DNA from: Salvia splendens
Lineage: Eukaryota > Streptophyta > Magnoliopsida > Lamiales > Lamiaceae
DNA length: 64,000 nucleotides
Assembly (NCBI RefSeq): GCF_004379255.2
Contig: NC_056037.1
Coordinates: 34,073,012 to 34,137,011 of the forward strand
Reading direction: 5' to 3'
Position 1 is the stretch's first letter, and each line of letters begins with the position of its first letter. Shown piece after piece: positions 44,071 through 55,545 of this stretch. The position numbers and the translations under genes were made by a program. Below the pieces are notes generated by a model. It saw nothing but the letters and a program-made list of their open reading frames with translations, did not search any database and was not told the DNA's origin.

Positions 44071-47000
44071 TCAAAGCCCTATTCAAAGCCCACTTGAATT
44101 ACAAATAGTCGAGCCATTTATATATATTCGATCTCCCCCAGGGACGGAACTAGAAATTGTACTAAGCCGGTGCTAAAATTTCACTATAATACACCAAAGT
44201 GTGCTATACCTCGTATTGTCCACTTGCAATTACTTTGACTCATTTATAATAGTATTAAAAATAGTAAAAAAGAAAAATATTAGACAAATATGTCTTCTAA
44301 ATAGTAATTTTATAAATAGGAGTAATTAATATGAGTAGAAGGTGAAATCTATTTATTAAAATTAATGAAAATAGTAAATGAATATGTATAGGCATATTGA
44401 TCAAAAATAAAATATGAGATGAATAATTGCTGACAAAATATTAATCAATAATGTTATTATACAAATAAAAATAATAAAATTACAAAATATTAATAAATAA
44501 ATTGATTTATATATTACTGTTATTATATAAATAAAAATTATAAAATTTTAAATAGTACAGTAATTGATATTAAAACATTTTTCAAAAAGAACAAATATTA
44601 GTAATATATTCCAAAACACACAAAACAAGAAATAGGATTTAAATATGCTCTCTGTTACCGAGATCATAATTATGCAACTCCGATTTATCTTTCAACAGCC
44701 TGTTTCTCTTCCCTCTTTCCTTTATTTCTCCATCATCTTCTTTCTCAAGCTATTCTATCTCTGTAAAGAAGAAAGCACGAAAACACTACATCAAATTCTA
44801 AGAGGACGGCACCGGCCAAGCCCCCGCTGGAGCGGTGACTTGGCCTATTCTATCTCCGTCCCTGATCTCCCCGATCCAAAACTACTCCTAGTTTGTTAGT
44901 AGTACTATTAAATATTAGTAGTATCAAATATCAACCCCAAGAAGAAGATACTTCGAGGCTGTGGCCATTAAATTTGACAATATTGTTTTAATTTACCGAT
45001 TGCTCTAAACCCAATTCACCGATCGATTAATTTGAATAAATAATGCGATGCGGAAAAGCGAACAATTTCCTAGTCTTCTGCTCCATTTCTCTAAGGTCAC
45101 TACTTTTATTATTTGATTACAATATGTGTACTTCATTAATCGGTACTCTGTTCCTATTTTAATATAGTTAAAAAGTACTCTCTTTTTTTTTACATGACCA
45201 TAAAAATTTTACCATTTTCCTTTCTGTTAATACGTGTTAGAATTATTGAGTGAACACATGATTAATTTAATGTAGTACATCTTCAAATGGTCCAATAAAT
45301 TGATCAATAAAGTATATTGGGTTATGAGTCGAAGGTCAAAGTGTAGATATCGATTTGCAGTTTGTTGAGTGGTTTGAATTGAAAATAAATTATTTTATTT
45401 TTTAAAATAGGTTATGGTTGTCGGATTTTGTGCTTCTTTTCTTAATTACTTTGGAACTTGTATAATTTTACTCATCGATTTTTTGGTTGGAGCCTAATTT
45501 ATATTAAAAAAATGACTTGGAATAGTGAATAAAATAAATTGAATGTAATTAATTATTTATTAACATATAAATCTCACTAATTTTGACCAATTATAGCTTA
45601 CTTTTTATATGTAAGAAGTGACAATTAAACCATGAGCAACCCTGCTAACTTAAGCTACGCCGCAATTTGGTGATTAATTGTAGTTTTTGCTGCAATCCGG
45701 TCTACACTTTTACTCCACTAAACGCTAGCTAGCTAGACGTAATTAAGCGGTAATTAAGTTGGTAAGTGAATAATATATTTAAGGATGTGTCATTGATTTT
45801 GTACTTAATAATTGGGGTTATACAGTTGTATCTTATCTGCGTATAGAATTCCGAGACACTTTGCTTGGAAGCTCATGTGAAATTAGGCTCCTTGTTTATG
45901 ACAGACTGCATGCTAACCGTATCATTATTAATTTAATTACTAAATCTCCTTATTTACAGTCTTCGTTCGTAGAAATACAACAAATCATCGCTATTTCGGT
46001 TTAAAATTAGTAACATTTTTAATCGAATCAACCGACCATATATTTAGAAAATTTGACACGATTTAATGGAATATATCCATCACGTGATATGTAGTTTATT
46101 TGCTCTAAACCTGGTTTAAGGTTTTAATTTAATTCAACTGAGCTCAATCGTAGTTGGTGACCACTGAAATTCTGTTTCTCTGTATTCTTCGTACTACTCC
46201 CTCCATCCCTATCTAATATATAGAGACATTTTTAAGGCACAAAATTTAAGAAAATTGTGTAAAATGAATTAAGGGAAAAGAAAATAAAATGAATCAACTA
46301 AAGTGATTATTTAATCATAAATGCATCTAATTGGTTAATAGGAAAATAAATCACGATAGATGATCAATTTTGGTTTAATCACACTTTTCAAAATCTGAAA
46401 AATTAATCACAAAGTTTGAAATTTTCTCAATTATCTAATCCTTCCCTATTTCGGTGAATTACGCGTCGAATGACAGTCATGGACAAAATACCGTTTCGAA
46501 CTTAATTAGACGCTGTCATTTTGACTAATACCGTTTTCTCCACGTGGGACGTGTTTTAAACCGGCTACCACATTAGAACTTGATTCACCGGTCAATGGAT
46601 GATGAAATAATTGCAAAATATCAAACTTCGTAATTATTTTTTAGATTTTAGAAAATGTAGAATGGAGAATAATTTAAATATATTTCACGATTTACTTTAC
46701 AAATTTTCCCTTTTTAAGTACTCCATTTGATAAGAATTTAAATAGGCCTCTAAGCTGATGACTTAGATGGGCCAGGCTTATTGTGGCTCATTGGACATCT
46801 ATAATCTAAACTCGATTACTAATGATCGTATGATGAGATAAGTCAATAATCTCAAATCGTATGCAACCAGCAACCTCTTTGAATTAGTAACACTAATTAC
46901 TTCCTCTTTCATCCTATCCTATCGAAGATGACTCACTTTACTTTTTAATTTGTCCTACATAAAATGACTTATTACTAAAAATAGATACTCTTTTATCTCA

Positions 47001-47619
47001 ATTTTATTCAATCTATCTTACTTTATTAAAATATTATAGTAATTACGAATCTTAGTAATGGTTTTTAGGCCGATCGAGCAACTTGTGACACTAATAAAAT
47101 ACGAACACATTATGATAGATCATTTGGGCTACGTTAGTTTCTCTTTTTAGTGGGCTATTCTATTCTTCCAGCCCAATAATTAGAAAACCCATTTCCATAT
47201 ATATGTCCTAATCCTAAATTACTAATAGTGGATCGAATAACATAATAAATATAATATTTAAATAATTTCATTTTGCCATATATACATTTTAAATAGCTAT
47301 ATCTTTTTATTACATTTTAATCGTTGCAAAAAGAAATACATGCATGAAATGATGAAAATATCACATATTACCGTGGACACAATTAAGAATTTAATCACTT
47401 AAAAATAAAATAATTACTTGTTTATTTATGATCAAATTAAATCGACTTTAAATTCAATCATGGCAGGAAACACTTGGTGCAGTAAATGGAGTATGATGAG
47501 GATATTTATAATTTAACTTTAATATTAATTCACATAATAATTAAATAATATGAAAAAGAAAGGAAAAAGAAGAAAAATGGAAGAAACAAAATGGAATAAT
47601 GTGTTTACTCATACCTTAG
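44071..47619. other. AT-rich intergenic DNA
   Basis: No gene recognised. There is an isolated MITE-like end (CTCCCTCCATCCC near 46,197) and a repeat at 46,341-46,710. The frame at 44,645-44,899 contains a GC-rich patch (about 44,805-44,850) but no known domain. Confidence 0.4.
46341..46710. mobile_element. MITE related to the one in the bHLH intron
   Basis: Inverted ends GGAAAATAAATCACGATAG and, read inward, GGGAAAATTTGTAAAGTAAA. It shares the internal blocks CTGAAAAATTAATCAC, TGGACAAAATACC and CGAACTTAATTAGACG with the 22,513 copy. Confidence 0.5.
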
Positions 47620-48571
47620 GGCATCAGTAACCCCGTCCCCATTTCCGGCCCCAAGTCCCCTCCACGTCATCATTCCTCTACAGTTGCGGCCCAGGCCCCA
47701 GCTGCTGTAACCCTGCAGGTTGAGGCCCGGGCCGCAACTAATAAATGACACTATTCACAACTCCAACATATTTTGAAAGTAAAATAAAAAACGCTGTAAA
47801 TTTATAACACGGAAAATTTAATTTCATCGAATACTGCAAAATTACAACATATAAATTTTCAAACTGAAAATAAAATACATGAAAACATAACGTCAATGCT
47901 GGAAAACGTTGTTGCGAGTCCAAATTTCTTCGATTAGATCGGCTTGGAGGTGAGTGTGTTGTTCCTCTTGGCGCATCGCAGCTGAACGAGCCATGACATT
48001 GCGGATGTCGTGAGGAAGGCCCTGCACGGGCGGCTCGGTGACAACGTAGTTACTCCCGGTGCTGGCGAGCGGATCGTCGCTCCACAAAGTGACGTTATCT
48101 TGTTCGTCCTCAACGATCATGTTATGCATTATGATACATGCATACATTGTGTCGGCGATGTTTGACCGCTGCCAACCACGGGCCGCTCCCTTCACGATAG
48201 CCCACCGCGCTTGGAGGACTCCGAATGCACGCTCGACATCTTTCCGAGCCGCCTCTTGCCTTTGGGCAAACATTGCCCTCCGATCGGTTGTCGGAGCTGT
48301 GATAGTCTCCGATCGCTCGACATAATTTTGAATTTAAAATATAAAAAAAAAATTTGGTTGCGGCCCGGCCCGTCACCGTGCAACGCTGGGCAGGGACGCG
48401 GGACTTGCGGCCCGTCTCCGTGCAACCCCGTCCCAGGCCGGGACTCGGGACGCTCCCCAGGCCGGTCACGCGTCACCGGGACGGGCCTGAGCCGTGCCGC
48501 CCTTCCGTGTAATGCATGGGACGGGCCGGGACTCGCAATTTGCGGCCCGGCCCCAAGGGTTACAGATGCTC
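47620..48571 (-). mobile_element. PIF/Harbinger derivative keeping the transposase tail
   Basis: Left end GGGCATCAGTAACCCC and, read inward, right end GAGCATCTGTAACCC. TTA duplications at 47,617-47,619 and 48,572-48,574. GGCCC(G/C)GG-type motifs are repeated near both ends. The 952-bp interior retains the end of a transposase gene on the minus strand. Confidence 0.85.
47893..48273 (-). pseudogene. Harbinger DDE transposase, C-terminal fragment
   Basis: A 126-codon open stretch contains ARKDVERAFGVLQARWAIVK, where the glutamate of VER is the third catalytic residue of Harbinger transposases. It is followed by MYACIIMHNMIVEDE, the usual conserved C-terminal helix motif. The N-terminal catalytic domain with both aspartates is deleted, so no active enzyme is possible. 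The apparent start is not a real start. Confidence 0.85.
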
Positions 48572-48574
48572 TTA

Positions 48575-50591
48575 TCCTTAACTCACCGCCACCGCTGCCT
48601 GCCGCCTCCATCCTTTTTCATTAAATGCCGGCTACCTCAATCATCTCGTTTTTATTTCCCTGAACATCAATTAATTTTTTATTTTCCTTGTTATTTTTCA
48701 CATTGATAACCTACAATACAAATTCCATGTCAATCCAATCATAAGGGAGATTGGGAGATTGAAGAGGTTTGAGATTGGCTCCAATTTACCAATTTATTAA
48801 GAATAAAATATATATATTTTTGTCACATGATCTTTATTTATTACTATTATTAAATTCAAAGCAAATAACATAAAATTGAATAATTAATTCTTCCTATATT
48901 GTCGGCTGAATGGTAGAACATTTAACTAGTAATTTAATATAATCGTTCTGGCAAAGTTCGCATGAATTTATTTTTGAGTTATTTCTAAAAGATCCCAAAA
49001 TAATTAGGATTGGAAAATAGTTATATATTGATTTCCAAACATTCAGCCCTCTAAAAAATAAATTAATTAAAGTAATCAACAAACTTAAATTAATTAATGA
49101 ATGTAGAATATTTCAAACATAAAAATATCTAGTATTTAACTAAAATGAGCTCATATTATTGATGATTTGGATTCGGACAGATAAGTTAATATTAATTGTT
49201 ATATATAGTCAAATAGTGGCACTAAAAGTGATTAAGTTATTTTTTTGACTTTTCTATTAGGTTTAAATCTTATATACTACAGTTATTTTTTAAAGTTAAA
49301 AAATTCGGTTGAATTGGGTATTTACGACCAAACAGATCAACTAAGAGGTGTTTTTTTTTAATCTTTAAATTGGAGCGGATTAAGCTCTGGTTAGTGGCGG
49401 AATGATTTGATTTTTTGTAACAGTAATGAGGGTAGACCCGACAAAATTAATATTTACAGTTTTACACATTATGCCAATATTAGCTAATAGTATTTATTGA
49501 TAACTTCTAATTACTCAAATACAGTAGTAATATGCTAAGACTTATTATAGAGGCACAATTAATTAGAATTAAAAAAAATGAGATAATTGACTTCAAAAAT
49601 AGCCATTCCACCCACCGCCACAATCAATTAGAACTTAAAAACAAAAAATGAGATATTTGACTTAATGATGGTTAAATTATTATTTAATTGGAGTATTTTG
49701 TAGTAGGTACTATATACCTTAGACCTTAGTTCTCGACGATAAAGCAAGCGTCTAGTCAGCTAGCTATAGTTTAAAATGGAGTAATAATTAAATATGTGCA
49801 AGAAATCTGTATTATTACTTACACTTACACTTACACTTACACTTACACATACACATAACACCACATTGAAGTTACAATATTGATGCATGATGTATTTTTT
49901 GCAGCTTTCTTAACTATATAGTATAGGGTGGTGGAGCTATCAAAGATATACATTTAATTTGTTGAGTCACCTTCATGTAATATATATAACCAAGAAAATT
50001 AACCAGCTAATTAAAAAAATAAGCAGCAATCATAGATATCAAATCTGAATAATGTGACCTTCGACCAATTAAATATTAACCAATGTACGATTTTGTATGC
50101 AAGAATGTATGTGACAATTTACTATTGACTAAATAGAGTAGAGTGTATATCATGTAGACATATAGACTTATATCAATTGCGATATTTGCAAATATAATAT
50201 GTTGATAATCAACGTCAGATCTGTTGACAATACTTGTATTATATTCAAAATTATGGGATTAACCAATAATTAACCAAATAACGTGATTTTCCCCCATTCA
50301 GCCTTATTTAAAAACGATTTATGGGTCGTAAGTCGAAATTCTGCAGCCTTTAATTACTCAGTAACTCTCTATATTCGATTGAAATAGATGGACCATGTGG
50401 ACGAATTATCAGTCTTTTTCTTAAATAATTCACGTGTTAGTAGAGTGGCAAATCGCAAAACTTGCAATGCTGTGGCTTGTAATTATTTCTTATTTTCACT
50501 TTATGTTTTTATGTTTTAAAATGCCAGATCTAGAAGACATAAAAGTATGATTATCGAGGAAACGTAGGCGTATTAATTTGTATGTCACAAT
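48575..50591. other. AT-rich intergenic DNA
   Basis: Contains an ACTTAC hexanucleotide microsatellite at about 49,816-49,848. No gene or element ends recognised. Confidence 0.4.
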
Positions 50592-50596
50592 ATCTT

Positions 50597-51269
50597 TGAT
50601 GAATCGGCGAATTTTTGATGGTGATGAATGCAGGAAGATGCAGATCACGACACAGAGATTTTACGTGGTTCGATTTACTGAGGTAAATCTACGTCCACGG
50701 GAAGAAATGAGGGCAGAGTTGTATTGCTTGATCTGTTTTCTTACAGCTTACAATACAGACTTGCTATTTTGTATTTGATCTCTAGAAAGCGAGAGAGTCT
50801 ATTTAGAACTTACCCTATCTATCTGATCTAGGTTCTATTTATACATTGAACCTAGATCGTGGCATGCAGCCATTTACTAGGTAGTGGATGTCGTGGAGAT
50901 CGTGGCGATCTTGCATGGGTCCACTATCCTGCATGAGTTAATGACTGCTTGACACCACTAAATAGATCGTGGGTGGTGGAGGTAGAAATCCTGCATGAGT
51001 CCACTATCTCCTAGTTCGGTCGAATACTGAGACCGAACTGCTGAATTATGGCCGAGCAGTTTTTGCCGATCTGAGAGTAGAGCTTGATGCCGACCTGAGA
51101 GCAGAGTTTGATTGGTTGGCTTTTACCGAGCTGTAGGCTGGGGCCGAACTCTTTGGTTGTGCCGAACTGAACTCTGATACTCTTTAGTCATGCCGAACTG
51201 ATACTCTTTCTTGGGCTTTAGGCTGATGGGCTTTACTGCTGTTGGGCTTGTTTAGTACGTACTCCATCA
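50597..51269 (-). repeat. 3' LTR of the Ty3-gypsy element
   Basis: 673 bp, TGATGAATCGG...CTCCATCA. On the minus strand it carries CGTGGACGTAGATTTAC, CTCA, GTAAATCGAACCACG, a hairpin motif also seen in the copia LTR. Confidence 0.95.
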
Positions 51270-51363
51270 CTACCCCCCCGGAAAGCGAAGTGAATTACTT
51301 CGGCATTCTGGATAAAGGTACGGGGTAAGTCGATGTTTGTCCTTGGTCTTATGAAGTGAACTC

Positions 51364-51534
51364 TTCTTTGATCGGACTCGTCTTTGGTCTGATGAAATAA
51401 ACATCTTTGACCGGACTCGTCTTTGGTCTGATGAAATAAACATCTTTGACCGGACTCGTCTTTGGTCTGATGAAATAAACATCTTTGACCGGACTCGTCT
51501 TTGGTCTGATGAAATAAACATCTTTGACCGGACT
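51364..51534. repeat. 39-bp tandem repeat, about 4.4 copies
   Basis: Unit ATCTTTGACCGGACTCGTC... starts at 51,403, 51,442, 51,481 and 51,520 (partial), with a variant first copy at 51,364. It lies in the gypsy element's 3' untranslated region. 39 is a multiple of 3, which explains the repetitive open frame on the minus strand; I do not regard it as a gene. Confidence 0.9.
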
Positions 51535-51701
51535 AAGCTTGTGTCCTAATTTGGCGAGTTTTATCGCTCGGATCGGACTTTCCGTTGTCCTAATTTGGGG
51601 ATCGGACTTTCCCTTGTCCTAATTCGGCGAGTTTTATCGCGTGGATCGGACTTTCCCTGGTCCTAATTCAGGCAAGTTTTATCGCGTGAATCGGACTTTT
51701 G

Positions 51702-52059
51702 TTGCAGTTCGTTTCAGACGAAGTGCTTGATTTTTAAGCCGAATTGTGGTCTTGTATCTTCTGTAGAAGCTTTGACTCACAATCGTTGGCTTGTTGCAGC
51801 TCGTTTCAGACGAACTGCTTGTTTAAGCTGAATTGTGGTCTTGTATCTTCTGTAGAAGCTTTGACTCACAATCGTTGGCTTGTTGCAGCTCGTTTCAGAC
51901 GAACTGCTTGTTTAAGCTGAATTGTGGTCTTGTATCTTCTGTAGAAGCTTTGACTCACAATCGTTGGCTTGTTGCAGCTCGTTTCAGACGAACTGCTTGT
52001 TTAAGCTGAATTGTGGTCTTGTATCTTCTGTAGAAGCTTTGACTCACAATCGTTGGCTT
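51702..52059. repeat. 89-bp tandem repeat, 4 copies
   Basis: Unit GTTGCAGCTCGTTTCAGACG... starts at 51,793, 51,882 and 51,971, with a diverged first copy at 51,702. The last three copies are nearly identical. It lies between the gypsy pol stop and its 3' LTR. Confidence 0.9.
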
Positions 52060-52245
52060 GTATATGTTCTAAGAAGGGGATCAGCCTTCGAAGAACAAGA
52101 TACCTCAGTAACATTTGTAAGAGACGACACGCACAGAGACAGACAAAACACACAGACAAAACGCACAGAGACAAATAAAGACCAAGTAAACCAAATAAAG
52201 CACATTGACTGAACAGGACTCAAGACTGACTGACCGGACTGTCTC

Positions 52246-55200
52246 TTACAAATGGAACTTTTTGAGGTTGGAAATGTGCCATGTTCGGGGTACCTGTTCT
52301 CCTGACATGTGAGCCAATTTGTAAGACCCTTTGCCGAGGACTTCTGACACCCGATACGGACCTTCCCATGTGGGTTCGAGCTTGCCCAGCTTTTCTGCTC
52401 GGCTTACTTCGTTGTTTCTCAAGACGAGATCTCCCACTTGAAATTGCAGCTTCTTCACCCTTTGGTTGTAATACCGGGCTACTTGCTCCTTGTACTTGGC
52501 TGCTTTTATGCATGCCAATTCTCTTCTTTCTTCGGCAAGATCTAGCTCGGCTCTCAGTCCGTCGTCATTCATTTCTGAGGAGAAATTTAGAGTTCGGGGA
52601 CTGGGTACGCCGATCTCCACCGGAATTACGGCTTCAGTGCCGTACACCAGACTGTACGGAGTTTCACCGTTGGAGGTTGTGGGTGTAGTTCGGTAGGACC
52701 ATAGGACTTGAGGGAGATTTTCTACCCATTGTCCTTTGGCTTGTTCTAACCGAGCTTTTAACCCTTTCACCAGGATACGATTTGTTACCTCCGTTTGTCC
52801 GTTTGCTTGTGGATGAGAGACCGAAGTGAACCGCTGTTGAATATTCAGCTCTTGGCACCAATTCTTGAACGTCTTGTCGGTGAACTGAGTCCCGTTATCC
52901 GAGATGAGGATGTGGGGTATGCCAAATCGGCACACTATGTTCTTCCAGACGAAATCCAATGCCTTCGAGCTCGTTATCGTAGCTAATGGTTCAGCTTCCA
53001 CCCACTTCGTAAAGTAGTCCACGGCAACGATTAGGAATTTCATTTGCCGAGGAGCTTGAGGAAGTGGTCCCACTATGTCTATGCCCCATTGCATGAAAGG
53101 CCAAGGGCTTTGCATAGTGAATAGATCGGTCTGCGGCATCCTTGGGATATTTGCATGGATTTGGCACTTCGGGCATGTCTTGACGAGCTGCACTGCTTCT
53201 TGTACCAAGGTTGGCCAATAATATCCCCATCTTAGAACTTTTTTAGCTAAAGCTCTAGCTCCGATGTGGCTGCCGCACGATCCTTCATGAACTTCTCTGA
53301 GGATGTAGTCCGTCTCTTCTGGTCCTACGCACCGCAATAACGGCTGGAGGTAAGACTTTCTAAAGAGGACTCCTTCATGAAGTTCGTACCGAAGTGCTCG
53401 GCACGTGATCTTCCGAGCTTCTCTCTTATCCTCGGGCAATTGTCCTTGATCCAGATACTGCAAGATCGGCGTCATCCAGTTCGGCGAGCTGGACACTGAA
53501 TGTACCTCGGCTTCATCAATGCTTCGATGCATTAATTCTTCCGCCTTTGAGCTCGGATCTGAGGCCAACTTACTTAAGGTATCTGCTCGGCTATTTTCCG
53601 CTCTGGGAATGCGGATTATCCGAAAATAGGAGAAACTTCGGCTGATGCTTTGCGCTTTGTCCAGATACTTCTTCATTCTCTCGTCACGAGCTTCACTTGT
53701 ACCCAACATGTGATTTACTATGACTTGTGAATCACAATGGACTTTGAGAGATTTGACGAGCAGACTTTGCGCTAGCTGGAGTCCGGCAAGGAGGGCTTCG
53801 TATTCGGCTTCGTTATTAGTAGTTGGGAATAAGAAACGAAGTGAATAAGTTACCTCGTGTCCGTCGGGAGCGACAAGTAAAATACCAGCTCCACTTCCCA
53901 TCTTGTTTGAAGCTCCATCTACGAATCCGCTCCAGCAGTCCGGCGGCTCTTCTTCGGATTCCAAGGGCTGTGCTAGTTCGGCATTGGCAGAATTTTTCTG
54001 TTCGGCAATGACAGGGATTGCTTGATCGAACTTGGCCTCTGCAAGAAAATCTGCCAAGGCTTGTCCCTTGATGGCTTTTCGAGGTAGGTACTCGATTGAG
54101 TGTTCTCCCAGCTCTATGGCCCATTTGGCGATTCTGCCTGATGCTTCTGGCTTGGTCAAAACTTGCCGAAGAGGCAGATCGGTTAAGACGCATACCTGGT
54201 GAGCATAGAAGTACGGCCGCAGTCTCCTTGCTGCATTTACTAACGCCAGAGCAATTTTCTCCAGAGGTTGATACCTTGTTTCTGGACCTCTTAATGCTCG
54301 GCTTGTAAAGTAGATGGGAAACTGCTTTAGGCCTTCTTCTCGTACAAGCACCGCGCTAATGGTTTGATCGGATGCCGCTAAGTATAAGAAAATTACTTCG
54401 GCTTCGGTTGGAGCAGAGAGAATAGGAAGCTCGGCTAGATAACTTTTGAGCTCGTCAAAAGCCTTTTTCTGCTCGGCTCCCCACTCGAACTTTGGTGCCT
54501 TTTTCAACACCTTGAAGAACGGCAGTTGTTTTTCGGCTGCTTGGGAAAGGAATCGATTCAGTGCGGCTAGACATCCGGTTAGCCTTTGCACGTCATGTAT
54601 GGACTTCGGCATTGCCATGTTCTGAACGACTTGAACTTTTGAGGGGTTTGCCTTGAGTCCGTCCTTTGAAACCAAACAACCCAGAAACTTTCCCGAATCT
54701 ACCAAAAAGGTACATTTTTGGGGGTTGAGTTTGAGGTTGGCTTTTCGGAGCACGTTGAGAGTGGATTTGAGGTTGTCTTCGTACTCCGAAGTGCTTTTGC
54801 TTTTGACGACTATGTCGTCGACATACACTTCAACCTGTTTTCCGATTAGGTGCCGAAAAAGCTTGTCTACCATCCTTTGATAAGTGGCTCCGGCATTCTT
54901 TAAACCGAATGGCATCTTTTTATAAGCGAAAATGCCGAAATCGGTAATGAAAGCTGTTTTCGGAGCGTCACTCTCATCCATCAACACTTGGTGATATCCT
55001 TTGTATAAATCAAGAAAACAGAAAATTTCGAAGCCGATCAAAGCTTCTACTTTTTTATCTATATTCGGAAGGGGATAGCAATCTTTAGGACAGTGCTTGT
55101 TTAGATCGGTAAAATCTATGCACATCCGCCATCCTCCTCCTTTTTTCTTGATCATCACAGGATTGGCCACCCAAGAAGGATATTTCACCTCGAATAGTAC

Positions 55201-55509
55201 ATCCGCTTTTAGTAATTGGCGGACTTCGTCATGGATGACTTGGCTTCTTTCTGCCGCAAAGAGTCTTTGCTTCTGTTTTACTGGCCGGATTGAAGGATCA
55301 ATATTTAACCGATGAGTGATTACCTCGGGGGGCACTCCGGTCATGTCCAACGGAGACCATGCAAAGACATCTTTGTACTCCTTGAGGAGCTGAATGGTCT
55401 TTTCCCGGAGTAGAGGCGTTCCTGCGAAGCCGATCTTGACCGCTCTGGATGGATCATCTTCGTATAACTGAACGGTCATTGAGTTCGGCTCTGAAGTGAC
55501 TTCGGTCAT
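52246..55509 (-). CDS. Gypsy pol: RT, RNase H, second RNase H, integrase
   Basis: 1,087 codons from the first ATG after the gag-protease stop; the true product is probably a readthrough fusion, since the frame is open back to that stop. RT carries the catalytic aspartates in FLDLYKGYHQ (D167) and YVDD (229-232). RNase H follows. A second RNase H (about 525-655, FVDGASN...DSQV) follows, as in Tat elements. Integrase has the HHCC finger (HIGARAL...CPKCQIH), the D of GIDIVGPL, the D of SDNGTQF and the E of GQTEVTNR, then a GPY-like tail (EGPYRV). No stops or frameshifts. It copies and integrates the element's cDNA in the nucleus. Confidence 0.95.
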   Translation of the reverse strand: MTEVTSEPNSMTVQLYEDDPSRAVKIGFAGTPLLREKTIQLLKEYKDVFAWSPLDMTGVPPEVITHRLNIDPSIRPVKQKQRLFAAERSQVIHDEVRQLLKADVLFEVKYPSWVANPVMIKKKGGGWRMCIDFTDLNKHCPKDCYPLPNIDKKVEALIGFEIFCFLDLYKGYHQVLMDESDAPKTAFITDFGIFAYKKMPFGLKNAGATYQRMVDKLFRHLIGKQVEVYVDDIVVKSKSTSEYEDNLKSTLNVLRKANLKLNPQKCTFLVDSGKFLGCLVSKDGLKANPSKVQVVQNMAMPKSIHDVQRLTGCLAALNRFLSQAAEKQLPFFKVLKKAPKFEWGAEQKKAFDELKSYLAELPILSAPTEAEVIFLYLAASDQTISAVLVREEGLKQFPIYFTSRALRGPETRYQPLEKIALALVNAARRLRPYFYAHQVCVLTDLPLRQVLTKPEASGRIAKWAIELGEHSIEYLPRKAIKGQALADFLAEAKFDQAIPVIAEQKNSANAELAQPLESEEEPPDCWSGFVDGASNKMGSGAGILLVAPDGHEVTYSLRFLFPTTNNEAEYEALLAGLQLAQSLLVKSLKVHCDSQVIVNHMLGTSEARDERMKKYLDKAQSISRSFSYFRIIRIPRAENSRADTLSKLASDPSSKAEELMHRSIDEAEVHSVSSSPNWMTPILQYLDQGQLPEDKREARKITCRALRYELHEGVLFRKSYLQPLLRCVGPEETDYILREVHEGSCGSHIGARALAKKVLRWGYYWPTLVQEAVQLVKTCPKCQIHANIPRMPQTDLFTMQSPWPFMQWGIDIVGPLPQAPRQMKFLIVAVDYFTKWVEAEPLATITSSKALDFVWKNIVCRFGIPHILISDNGTQFTDKTFKNWCQELNIQQRFTSVSHPQANGQTEVTNRILVKGLKARLEQAKGQWVENLPQVLWSYRTTPTTSNGETPYSLVYGTEAVIPVEIGVPSPRTLNFSSEMNDDGLRAELDLAEERRELACIKAAKYKEQVARYYNQRVKKLQFQVGDLVLRNNEVSRAEKLGKLEPTWEGPYRVSEVLGKGSYKLAHMSGEQVPRTWHISNLKKFHL

Positions 55510-55536
55510 CTCGCTTGCCTCTGACTCCGGTTGCTG

Positions 55537-55545
55537 TGATTGCTA
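55537..55545 (-). promoter_or_regulatory. Stop-codon readthrough context between protease and RT
   Basis: Minus strand TAG-CAA-TCA. Gag-protease ends at the TAG (55,543-55,545) and the pol frame continues in the same phase. The six bases after the stop fit CAR-YYA, the tobamovirus-type signal for UAG readthrough by tRNA-Gln/Tyr in plants. The match is seen directly; use as a recoding site is inferred. Confidence 0.65.

Noticed and set aside
51270..51521. Open frame on the minus strand encoding a 13-residue repeat
   Set aside because: Product of the 39-bp tandem repeat inside the gypsy 3' untranslated region, just before the polypurine tract; not a gene.
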